A stretch of DNA of 5,727 nt from an uncultured Bacilli bacterium (GCA_934148015.1 CAKPCU010000019.1:1-5727); one strand, 5' to 3'; shown: positions 1 to 5,491, counted from the first letter of the stretch. Numbers and translations: made by a program. Notes: generated from the letters alone by a model not told the origin.

Positions 1-117
1 TTTGCCAATATCCTGCTTTGTCAGAACCAATTCTTTCAATTATTAAATTATCTATTAATATTTTAAAATTCCTTTTTCCATAATTGTTGAATTAATAGCA
101 TATTTCAAATAATATTT
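1..117 (-). pseudogene. Remnant of an unrecognised small ORF, frameshifted, running off the left edge
   Basis: Read leftwards after the stop of the neighbouring remnant, the frame continues with INSTIMEKGILK and meets stops at 55-57 and 52-54. One frame over, starting at 61, reading resumes as LIDNLIIERIGSDKAGYWQ and stays open to base 1. Supplying one A in the A-run at 61-63 joins the two parts as ILKILIDNLIIER, a plausible helix. A possible start is the ATG at 81-79, but no Shine-Dalgarno site precedes it. I do not recognise the family. Its position directly behind another small broken ORF suggests a pair of accessory ORFs of a mobile element. Confidence is limited because the piece is short and cut by the window edge. 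Confidence 0.35.
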
Positions 118-302
118 TTATGCAAAACTATAATCTGAATTGTTTAATATTTTATACTTTGCATATTCAAGTTCAATTTTATTTTTTATTATTTTATATT
201 TATCATTAGTAATTAAATTATTATCAAAAATATATTCTAACATAGCAAGTTCTGCTACATAAAATTTAAGTTTCTCATTACATTATCACTTCTTTCTTGC
301 AT
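118..302 (-). pseudogene. Small helical/SHOCT-like ORF (about 61 aa), broken by one missing base
   Basis: ATG at 302-300 follows a G-rich ribosome site. The frame starts MQERSDNVM, then a stop appears after 15 codons. In the next frame the sequence continues EKLKFYVAELAMLEYIFD, then NNLITNDKYKIIKNKIELEY, ending at TAA (120-118). Restoring one C after position 276 (plus strand), so that ATGAGAAA becomes ATGGAGAAA, yields one continuous 61-residue protein. The D-N-x-L-I-T-N-x-x-Y-x-x-I-K-x-K-I segment resembles the short SHOCT-like domain of small ORFs often found beside serine recombinases in Firmicutes elements. That family link is from memory and not tested. No catalytic residues are expected. 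A consensus error at the missing base is the main alternative to true decay. Confidence 0.55.
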
Positions 303-310
303 ATATTATT

Positions 311-322
311 CCCCCCCTTTTT
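311..322 (-). promoter_or_regulatory. G-rich ribosome binding site with a seven-G run
   Basis: On the minus strand AAAAAGGGGGGG sits 8 bases before the ATG at 302. It supports that start. A run of seven identical G/C bases is unusual in such AT-rich DNA and is prone to length change. Confidence 0.5.
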
Positions 323-371
323 AATTCTTAAACAATTCATTTCATAGCCAGCACCAACTTTCATTTTTTAA

Positions 372-545
372 TCACTTAAATAAATTATAACGCGCTTTAA
401 CTTTTAATACAGCCCATAAAAAAATAGCTAGCGATATAGCTATAAATCTAATAAAACTATCGGCCATAAAATTATTAAAAACAATATAATTTATGGCCAT
501 AACTTCGACCATTAAAACAAGTGTTTTTTTAAAATCTTTGATCAT
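372..545 (-). CDS. Small single-pass membrane protein (57 aa), function unknown
   Basis: The ORF starts MIKDFKKTLVLMVEVMAINY and ends at TGA (374-372). Residues about 31-49 (FIRFIAISLAIFLWAVLKV) form a strong candidate transmembrane helix, followed by a basic tail (KVKARYNLFK). The N-terminus is also basic and amphipathic. The Shine-Dalgarno match is weak (AGAG about 9 bases upstream). A possible promoter on the minus strand is TTGCAA, 18 bases, TATATA, lying over the palindromes at 555-590. I do not recognise the family. Small hydrophobic proteins of this size include type I toxins, holin-like proteins and plasmid-borne membrane peptides, and nothing here selects among them. The coding evidence is an intact frame with a membrane profile. 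Chance is possible at this length. Confidence 0.45.
   Translation of the reverse strand: MIKDFKKTLVLMVEVMAINYIVFNNFMADSFIRFIAISLAIFLWAVLKVKARYNLFK
461..498. repeat. Inverted pair of the GGCCATAAA motif (copies 1 and 2)
   Basis: CGGCCATAAAATTAT (461-475) faces ATTTATGGCC (489-498). The arms 462-474 and 487-498 are complementary apart from one extra base. The pair lies inside the small membrane ORF. The first arm recurs exactly at 798-812. Confidence 0.6.
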
Positions 546-554
546 AATTTAATA

Positions 555-663
555 CTCTATATAGAGCAGGATAAGACCTGTTTGCAAACAACTCACCACT
601 GGTGAGTTTTCCCTTATTTCATAAGGGTTTAGCAAAAACACAAGTGTTTACATTTTAAAATGT
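555..663. repeat. Cluster of six consecutive palindromes/hairpins
   Basis: Within 109 bases there are CTCTATATAGAG (555-566), TGTTTGCAAACA (579-590), AACTCACCACTGGTGAGTT (590-608), CCCTTAT/ATAAGGG with a 3-base loop (611-617, 621-627), AAACAC/GTGTTT with a 2-base centre (636-641, 644-649) and ACATTTTAAAATGT (650-663). All are exact. The third is followed by TTTT and could act as a plus-strand terminator. Packing of this kind is common in replication or transfer origins, in recombinase target regions and in multi-operator control regions. No replication or relaxase gene is visible in the window, so I assign no specific function. Confidence 0.7.
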
Positions 664-780
664 TGTTATACAATCGTTTACTTTTATATCCCATAAAATA
701 AGAGGCGTATAACAATCGTACACACTTTTTTGATAGTAAAAGATACTATTTTCAGCTAATTTTTTAAGTTTTTTGGTTTG

Positions 781-812
781 ATTTATGGCCTAACTTACGG
801 CCATAAAATTAT
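781..812. repeat. Inverted pair of the GGCCATAAA motif (copies 3 and 4)
   Basis: ATTTATGGCC (781-790) and CGGCCATAAAATTAT (798-812) face each other across 7 bases. The second arm is identical over 15 bases to 461-475. The stretch 781-808 also resembles 489-517 in direct orientation (ATTTATGGCC then TAACTT). Confidence 0.6.
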
Positions 813-1112
813 AAATATTGGGGATTGATTGAATATGAAAAAAATACTAATTTTGAAACAAAACTAGTACCATTAATAGTTGTATTGTATCTACACCTAA
901 TTATTTCATATTCTACTATATTGTATCACTCATTTATTTTAAGTCAATAAGGATAAAATGATGGATAAATTACGCTAAAAATGTTGTATAAAATCTATTG
1001 TTAACTATTGTAAACACTATAAATTTTGAGATAGATACTTATATATCTTTAAGCATATTAACTAAAATATCTAATTTTTAGTTGTCAAAATATATGAGAA
1101 AATGTGATTTGA

Positions 1113-1121
1113 TGATATAAT
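1113..1121 (+). promoter_or_regulatory. Extended -10 promoter of the 651-aa gene
   Basis: TGATATAAT is an exact extended -10 element (TG, one base, TATAAT). No good -35 lies 16-18 bases upstream; a TTGTCA at 1082-1087 is too distant (28 bases). Transcription would start near 1128, giving a leader of about 26 bases before the ATG at 1154. Confidence 0.65.
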
Positions 1122-1140
1122 TATATTAGTAAAAATAAAT

Positions 1141-1145
1141 GGAGG
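1141..1145 (+). promoter_or_regulatory. Ribosome binding site GGAGG that decides the start at 1154
   Basis: GGAGG lies 8 bases before the ATG at 1154. The in-frame ATG at 1139 overlaps this site and has no Shine-Dalgarno of its own, so 1154 is the likely start. Confidence 0.85.
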
Positions 1146-1153
1146 TTATACTA

Positions 1154-3109
1154 ATGAACATAACTAATCGTATCAAACTTCAAACACAATATTCTGATTT
1201 AAAAAAATTAATCATTGATAAAGGTTTATTAGAGCAAGCATTGAATGATAAGGACTTTGCGGAACTATATAATCGGGCAATTAAACCATTTATAAAATAT
1301 TTATACAATTATAAGTATACCGATTATAATGGGGTTGAAAAAAAACTAGATACTGAAATGATAAGTCATCATGTAAGTTCCATATTAAAGACATATAAAA
1401 ATAATAATATAAAATATATCTCATTTGTAAAAGATAATGCAATGGAGAATGAGAAAATAGAAAATGCGGAAGTTTTAAATGATAAAAACTTTGAAATACT
1501 ATTTAATTTGATTGGGATCAGAATTTTTTATAATAATATAGCTGATATTATCACTAAAGGATATAGTGAAAGACTTTTAAATTTTATTAAAAATAATCCT
1601 CGATTTAATTTGGAATTGGCAAGTATAAATTTATTTGATGAGAAAGTTTGGAATATAATAAATTCAAATCCGGCTATTGGAAATACGACTATATTAGATT
1701 TATTTGGAGGTAGTATTGATGGATTAAATACTCTTATAGGAATTATAAGTGCTGGAGTATTTGAAGGTTTAAAAGAAACATATGAAAAAATTCCGCAAAG
1801 CCATGGGTTTATTAAGCATTATTTAATTAGTATGCAAGCAAATGGTTTGTTATTAACAAAACCATTTAATATAAATTTTATTAAAAGTATTGGAATCGAT
1901 GTTTTAGAAACTTTGTACGGTTGGAATTGTTTTTCTAATGAAAAAGAATTTAAAAAAATATTTGAAATTTATGAAGCAGGAAATTTAGAATTAATAAAAG
2001 ATATAGTTAATTTCCATAAAAAACGTGAGAAATTTTATATAGGTAATATACCAGACGAAGATACAAAAAAAGATTTACTAGAGACCAATATAAACGAAGG
2101 CTATTTTACTAAAAATGAACTTCTTTTAAATAAATATTTTGGAATTGAATGGTCTGATAATCATTATATAAAACTTTTTTTATCTGCAATCAATAAAACA
2201 CCATTAACTGATGAGTTTAAAAAAAAGTATGGAACTATACTAGATTTATTAAATCAAGTATATAATGCAAGTGACGAAGAAATTATTGCTATTAGTAAAA
2301 AATTAAATAAGGATAAAAAGGAAGAATATAAAAAATTTATTTATGATTGTGAAAAAGATGGTAATGAGTTAATAAAAATTCAATTTTGTAAAGATTTAAA
2401 GGAAAGAAACATTCAGCAGTTAAATAATATTCCTTATAACACGATAAAAACAAATAGTGAAAATTCTATTAATATTTATAAATTAACAGGACAACCATTT
2501 ACCATGTTAGTGCATGGAATAACTGATAATGATATGAGTTCTAATAATGCGTTTGTTAAAGAAATAATAAATAATCCTGAAAGTTGGAATAGCATTACTG
2601 AAGGAAATAATTTTATCTCCACATCACTAATTACAAATCAACACATGGTTACTTATGGAATCCCAAATAATGAAAATACCATTATGTTTGGTTTTTATAG
2701 TATTCCCCCACAATCAATAAAATTTATGTGTCCTTATGATTCTGGATTGAATAGAAATGCCGCTGCAAAATTAACTTTTAATATGAGAGATCAGCTTCAT
2801 GTTCCTACAATAAATACGGTTGTTTCAATTGATGAATTAATAAAAAAAACAATAGACAAAGGAATGAAAGAATGGAATGAAATAGGAATATCTAGGTCAA
2901 ATGAACAAACTGGCAAAAAACTACAGCCGGATTATATTGTGTGTATGGATCATGTTAGTGAGAATTCCAAAAGGGCTGCTGAATATTTTGGCATACCAAT
3001 ATTTTTAATAGATCGTAGGTACTATAAACAGCTATCTGATATTTCTGAAAATAATTTAACAGATCAAGTACAAGAAGAAAATTATGATAGTACTGGAATA
3101 CATAAATAA
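1154..3109 (+). CDS. Large uncharacterised protein (651 aa) with an ART-like FISTSL motif near the C-terminus
   Basis: This is an intact, well-expressed-looking gene with its own promoter, RBS and terminator, so it is probably monocistronic. I see no signal peptide and no clear membrane segment, so a soluble protein is likely. Residues 1 to about 430 are Lys/Glu/Asn/Ile-rich and look helical, with a Gly-rich hydrophobic stretch near 180-205. The C-terminal third looks like an alpha/beta domain: a strand at YKLTGQPFTMLVHG (442-455), FISTSL (487-492), and PDYIVCMDHVSENSKRAAEY (592-611) followed by FGIPIFLID (612-620). The last segment is a tidy beta-alpha-beta. FISTSL recalls the STS motif of R-S-E class ADP-ribosyltransferases, but I find neither the conserved Arg in the first strand nor an ExE motif, so that link is weak. 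I recall similar C-terminal blocks in hypothetical proteins of gut Firmicutes, without a function. Its neighbours suggest cargo of a mobile element. Alternative: a host-directed or anti-phage effector. Confidence 0.85.
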   Translation: MNITNRIKLQTQYSDLKKLIIDKGLLEQALNDKDFAELYNRAIKPFIKYLYNYKYTDYNGVEKKLDTEMISHHVSSILKTYKNNNIKYISFVKDNAMENEKIENAEVLNDKNFEILFNLIGIRIFYNNIADIITKGYSERLLNFIKNNPRFNLELASINLFDEKVWNIINSNPAIGNTTILDLFGGSIDGLNTLIGIISAGVFEGLKETYEKIPQSHGFIKHYLISMQANGLLLTKPFNINFIKSIGIDVLETLYGWNCFSNEKEFKKIFEIYEAGNLELIKDIVNFHKKREKFYIGNIPDEDTKKDLLETNINEGYFTKNELLLNKYFGIEWSDNHYIKLFLSAINKTPLTDEFKKKYGTILDLLNQVYNASDEEIIAISKKLNKDKKEEYKKFIYDCEKDGNELIKIQFCKDLKERNIQQLNNIPYNTIKTNSENSINIYKLTGQPFTMLVHGITDNDMSSNNAFVKEIINNPESWNSITEGNNFISTSLITNQHMVTYGIPNNENTIMFGFYSIPPQSIKFMCPYDSGLNRNAAAKLTFNMRDQLHVPTINTVVSIDELIKKTIDKGMKEWNEIGISRSNEQTGKKLQPDYIVCMDHVSENSKRAAEYFGIPIFLIDRRYYKQLSDISENNLTDQVQEENYDSTGIHK

Positions 3110-3146
3110 AAAGAAATTAGCTTATTTAAAATTCTAATTTCTTTTT
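3108..3146 (+). terminator. Intrinsic terminator of the 651-aa gene
   Basis: AAAAAGAAATTAG (3108-3120) pairs over 13 bp with CTAATTTCTTTTT (3134-3146) around a 13-base loop. The right arm itself supplies the T-tract. It overlaps the stop codon at 3107-3109. The A-run on the left could let it work for minus-strand transcripts too. Confidence 0.8.
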
Positions 3147-3247
3147 CTTATTCAACAATTATTGTTTTAATTTAAAATATGCTACTTTATATTCCAAAAG
3201 AGATTATAATATTTAGTTTATCAATATTAACTTTCTCTTGTTTTATA

Positions 3248-3269
3248 CCAGTACCAATAGTGATACTGG
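3248..3269. repeat. Short hairpin in the gap before the recombinase remnant
   Basis: CCAGTA (3248-3253) pairs with TACTGG (3264-3269) across 10 bases. It is followed by an AT-rich but not T-only tail, so it is a poor terminator. The rest of 3147-3324 shows no gene or promoter that I can support. Confidence 0.35.
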
Positions 3270-3324
3270 CATTTATTTTATAATCAAAATTTATTAAATC
3301 TAATGTTTTAAAATAATACGGTAT

Positions 3325-4014
3325 ATGTGTTCCATTAGAGTTTCGACAGAGGATCAGGCACGAGAAGGATTTTCTTTAGGAGAACAAAAAGAAAAGTTAT
3401 TACAACTCTGTGCGTTTAAAGGCTATGAAGTATTTAAGGTTTATGAAGATGCAGGAATATCTGCAAAAGATATGGAACATAGACCACAATTTCAAGCAAT
3501 GCTAAAAGATATGAAAGAAGGAAAAATTAATTATATTGTCGCTTACAAACTTGATAGAATTACTCGTTCAGTTCGTGATTTAGAAGAACTAATATCAGTA
3601 TTAGAACAATATAATTGTTTTCTACTATGTGATAGAGATGATGTTAATACCTCTACTGCTAATGGTAGATTCTTTGTTAGAATGCTAACAGTATTATCAC
3701 AGTTAGAAATTGAAATTGTATCAGAAAGAACTAAGTTTGGATTAAATGGTGCTATTAAATCAGGTCATATTCCAGGGCAAAGACCTTTTGGCTATACTAA
3801 ATCAGAAGATAAGAAAATGATTGTTGATAATGCAACTCGTCCATATGTAGAAAAAATATTTGATATGTATTTAGAGGGAAAAAGTTTTCAACAAATATCA
3901 AATGTCTTTAATGAAGAAAAAATATTAAATCCAAAAAAATGGAAAGACACGGCTATTCAAAAGATAATTGATAACAAAATCTATATGGGAATTCCCATAC
4001 CCTTAAAATCTTAG
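3325..4014 (+). pseudogene. Large serine recombinase, truncated at both ends (229 aa left)
   Basis: Large serine recombinases of the TnpX/TndX type cut and rejoin DNA to move integrative elements. The remnant has the resolvase catalytic domain at residues 1-145: IRVSTEDQ with catalytic Ser7 and Arg5, LDRITRS with Arg78 and Arg81, then NTSTANGRFF and IVSERTKFG. The start of the recombinase domain follows at about 146-222 (GHIPGQRPFGYTK, then the helix EKIFDMYLEGKSFQQISNVF). The family runs to roughly 450-550 residues. Here the match ends at IYMG, and the frame runs through IPIPLKS to a stop, so the zinc-ribbon and coiled-coil DNA-binding part is gone. The 5' end is also poor: no Shine-Dalgarno or promoter precedes the ATG, and family members usually have more residues before the catalytic Ser. 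The frame is open upstream to a stop at 3301 with no other ATG. A one-base indel at about 3329-3333 would instead link it to TVYV. It should be unable to integrate or excise DNA. Confidence 0.85.
3984..3999. repeat. Perfect 16-bp palindrome at the recombinase break point
   Basis: TATGGGAATTCCCATA is an exact palindrome. It sits where the recombinase stops matching its family (after IYMG), which suggests that a deletion or rearrangement joined sequences here. It could instead be an operator for the following ribbon-helix-helix gene, since that fold usually binds palindromes. Confidence 0.6.
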
Positions 4015-4031
4015 AAAGGAGACTTTAAATT

Positions 4032-4526
4032 ATGAGAATAAGAAATAATAAAGTAAATGTGTTTTTAAGTGATGATGAAAAATTTATTTTGAAAAGAGAT
4101 TCTTCAAGACTAAACTTATCTCAATCTGAATATATTAGAAATTTAATTATAGGATATGAGATTAAAGTTCCAAAAGTTAAAAAAGAACCTAAGCCTAAAA
4201 AAGATGAATATGTTATTGAAAACATTGCTAAAGCACTAGAAGAAAACATTGAATGCTTAATTAAAGTAAAAAATAAATTTCATTATCTTGGATACTTTGA
4301 AGATGAACGAGCAATCGGAACTAAAATTGAATATTTAAAACTACAAAATAGTACACTTAAAAAGTATATGCCTATTGAATTTATTATTTATTTGTATTGT
4401 GTGATTTTAACCAATTTTGAACATACCATAATTGTCCGCATCCACCACCAATATCATCTTGACCTGCTGGATCAAACATTCTTACATTATATCCCTTCTG
4501 TAGGAATCTATTTTGAAAATCTTTAA
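4032..4526 (+). CDS. Ribbon-helix-helix DNA-binding protein, MobC-like, with a chimeric C-terminal tail
   Basis: The start is set by AAGGAG at 4016-4021. Residues 6-13 (NKVNVFLS) form the N-terminal strand, and DDEKFILKRDSSRLNLSQSE then YIRNLIIGYE give the two helices with the LSQSEYIR signature of ribbon-helix-helix proteins. This is typical of MobC-type relaxosome accessory proteins, which bind the transfer origin and help the relaxase, and of plasmid repressors. A Lys/Pro linker (KVPKVKKEPKPKK) leads to a helical segment up to about residue 117 (NSTLKKYMP). The last about 47 residues (from IEFIIYLYC) are read antisense through the 3' end of the convergent radical SAM gene (4384-4526). That tail is probably not original, so the native stop seems lost at a junction near 4370-4384. 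No relaxase gene is present. The first about 115 residues are the credible protein. Confidence 0.75.
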   Translation: MRIRNNKVNVFLSDDEKFILKRDSSRLNLSQSEYIRNLIIGYEIKVPKVKKEPKPKKDEYVIENIAKALEENIECLIKVKNKFHYLGYFEDERAIGTKIEYLKLQNSTLKKYMPIEFIIYLYCVILTNFEHTIIVRIHHQYHLDLLDQTFLHYIPSVGIYFENL

Positions 4527-5199
4527 TTACATTTAAATTTCTAAATGATGCGTCTTTCATATTTTCATCTTTTGAACACACAACACTAAATGTAAAATTA
4601 AATATTATAGGCGAAAATAAATTAGTCAATTCTTTAAAATTATTATCAGTATTATTAGAACCATCAATACAGTAGTTTAAAAAGGGCTTTCGATTTGTCT
4701 CTCTCCACCATATTATACCTGCATCTCTTATTTTTTCAAGATTCATTTTTTTATGGAAAGGAATCAATTTGTTTCTATCTTCATCATTTGATTTATGAAT
4801 AGAGAATTGTAAACCTATTTTATCAATTTCCTTTGATATCGAAATTACTTTCGAAAAAACATCATCATTATCACAACCTATTGTAGATAATAATAATTGA
4901 GCATTATCAAATTTACTATTTAGAATTCTAATAGCTTTTTCTACTTCATCCCAATTTAACATTGGTTCACCCATACTCATAAACATAAATTGCAATTTTT
5001 TACATTTTTTATTAATATCTTGTAAAAGATTTTTATCACTTAATACTGTTTCTATTTGTTCCACTATTTCATTTGCTTGAAGATTTCTAACAAATTTTGA
5101 CCCAGTACCACAGAATGTACATCCAACTGGACAACCACTCATTACGCTACAACAAATAACGGTTCTTTCATAAAAATCATTATATTTCATAAAAATCAT
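4384..5199 (-). CDS. Compact RlmN/Cfr-family radical SAM methyltransferase (remaining 271-aa frame)
   Basis: RlmN and Cfr use two SAM molecules, a 4Fe-4S cluster and two further cysteines to methylate an adenine of 23S rRNA (A2503). Here the cluster motif is CPVGCTFC (Cys23, 27, 30). The upstream catalytic Cys is at 16, seven before the first cluster Cys as in Cfr (C105/C112). The SAM-site MGEPMLN is at 76-82 and LSTIG at 104-108. LQFSIHKSNDEDRNKLIPFH is at 130-149, and the methyl-carrying Cys is at 254 in GCGQL. All five key cysteines are kept. The usual N-terminal domain of about 75-90 residues, which helps RNA binding, is absent, so the target may not be A2503. This frame lacks a Shine-Dalgarno at its ATG. 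The original start is at 5296, cut off by the 19-bp duplication (see next entries). Cfr-type activity would give ribosome-drug resistance, but the similarity is to both families and I assign no symbol. Confidence 0.8.
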   Translation of the reverse strand: MIFMKYNDFYERTVICCSVMSGCPVGCTFCGTGSKFVRNLQANEIVEQIETVLSDKNLLQDINKKCKKLQFMFMSMGEPMLNWDEVEKAIRILNSKFDNAQLLLSTIGCDNDDVFSKVISISKEIDKIGLQFSIHKSNDEDRNKLIPFHKKMNLEKIRDAGIIWWRETNRKPFLNYCIDGSNNTDNNFKELTNLFSPIIFNFTFSVVCSKDENMKDASFRNLNVIKDFQNRFLQKGYNVRMFDPAGQDDIGGGCGQLWYVQNWLKSHNTNK

Positions 5200-5206
5200 T
5201 ATATTT
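5166..5206. repeat. Perfect 19-bp tandem duplication
   Basis: Two exact copies of CATAAAAATCATTATATTT occupy 5169-5187 and 5188-5206, with three further matching bases on the left (5166-5168). Nineteen is not a multiple of three, so the second copy shifts the radical SAM frame by one. Confidence 0.95.
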
Positions 5207-5296
5207 ATATAAAACCGCCTCTGCTACCATATCTTCTTTTGTAAATACATATTTCCATACATTGCCTTCACTACTTGCAAACACTTTATATTGCAT
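5180..5296 (-). pseudogene. Detached 5' end of the radical SAM gene (38 codons, out of frame)
   Basis: ATG at 5296-5294 follows GAGGTGG (5308-5302 on the minus strand) by 5 bases, the best start signal near this gene. The frame reads MQYKVFASSEGNVWKYVFTK, then EDMVAEAVLYKYNDFYEI, and stops at TAA (5182-5180). Removing one 19-bp repeat copy rejoins YKYNDFYE directly to RTVICCSV, giving a single 297-residue protein (894 bases with stop). The restored segment aligns with the beta-hairpin stretch that precedes the cluster cysteines in Cfr, but still leaves out the N-terminal domain. So the compact form is native, while the frame break is secondary. Restart at the ATGs at 5199 or 5190, just upstream of this stop, is conceivable. 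Confidence 0.75.
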
Positions 5297-5301
5297 TATT
5301 A

Positions 5302-5327
5302 CCACCTCATTTTCTCAAATTATATCA
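5302..5327 (-). promoter_or_regulatory. Promoter and RBS of the radical SAM gene
   Basis: On the minus strand TGATATAAT (5327-5319) is an exact extended -10 element and GAGGTGG (5308-5302) is the ribosome site for the ATG at 5296. The -35 region is weak. The leader is only about 15 bases. These signals support 5296 as the native start. Confidence 0.7.
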
Positions 5328-5354
5328 CACTTATAACTTTTTTTCCACACTCCC

Positions 5355-5382
5355 TTGAAAATATCTTGGAAAATGATATAAT
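5355..5382 (+). promoter_or_regulatory. Strong promoter, divergent from the radical SAM gene
   Basis: TTGAAA (5355-5360), a 16-base spacer, and TATAAT (5377-5382) with an upstream TG (5374-5375). Transcription should begin near 5389. It drives the structured leader and the small ORF at 5544. Confidence 0.8.
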
Positions 5383-5388
5383 AAATTT

Positions 5389-5460
5389 ATCAGAGAGATT
5401 TAATCAAATCTTATAGTCTTAATTTCGCATACGTGTATAGTTAAGGCTCCATTTGAAATC
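5389..5460 (+). ncRNA. Structured leader RNA upstream of an attenuator
   Basis: GATTT and CAAAT (5397-5401, 5405-5409) can pair with ATTTG and AAATC (5451-5455, 5456-5460), leaving a 3-base bulge, to form a closing stem. Inside it AGTCTTAA (5415-5422) pairs with TTAAGGCT (5441-5448, one G-T). A rival local hairpin AGATTT/AAATCT (5396-5401, 5406-5411) is possible. GTATAGTT (5435-5442) can also pair with AACTTAC at the base of the terminator that follows, with one bulged base, and so act as an antiterminator. There is no ATG in the leader, so control by a leader peptide is unlikely. I recognise no known riboswitch consensus. An antisense-RNA-controlled attenuator is the main alternative. Confidence 0.5.
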
Positions 5461-5491
5461 AACTTACGGACTTAATTGTTCGTAAGTTTTT
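5461..5491 (+). terminator. Intrinsic terminator/attenuator inside the leader
   Basis: AACTTACGGAC (5461-5471) pairs with GTTCGTAAGTT (5478-5488) over 11 bp (one G-T) around a 6-base loop. TTTTT (5487-5491) and further T-rich sequence follow. It lies between the promoter and the RBS of the same transcript, so it should control readthrough into the gene at 5544. Confidence 0.8.

Larger units (their letters stand above)
546..1112. other. Long intergenic region without a convincing gene
   Basis: Apart from the palindromes at 555-663, it holds two similar 17-base stretches 42 bases apart (665-681 and 707-723, sharing ACAATCGT), a hairpin ATAGTA/TACTAT (733-738, 744-749) followed by Ts, and a second TTTATGGCC pair (781-812). 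It also holds a possible plus-strand promoter (TTTACA 647-652, 16 bases, TACAAT 669-674) with no clear gene after it. From 868 to 1112 I see only AT-rich sequence, with short frames at most a few dozen codons long and no start signals. Confidence 0.6.

Noticed and set aside
835..867. Ten-codon ORF (MKKILILKQN) with GGGGA 10 bases upstream
   Set aside because: Too short to support as a gene. A one-base shift would extend it by about 30 codons (KTSTINSCIVSTPNYF), but there is no further evidence, and this is easily chance.
546..1112. A plasmid replication or transfer origin
   Set aside because: The palindromes are suggestive, but I see no known nick-site consensus, no clear iteron set and no replication or relaxase gene.
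1139..1153. Upstream in-frame ATG (MEVILM) as the start of the 651-aa protein
   Set aside because: It overlaps the GGAGG site that serves the ATG at 1154 and has no Shine-Dalgarno of its own.
4384..4526. Overlap region as genuine coding sequence on both strands
   Set aside because: The minus strand carries the conserved GCGQL end of a known enzyme family; the plus-strand tail has no independent support.
5180..5199. Stop-restart overlap (TAATG at 5182-5178) as a translational coupling start
   Set aside because: That ATG is not in the radical SAM frame; only the ATGs at 5199 and 5190 are, and they lie before the stop.
1154..5296. Alternative genetic code (TGA as Trp)
   Set aside because: Trp is encoded by TGG in the large genes, and no gene contains an internal TGA at a place where Trp would be expected.
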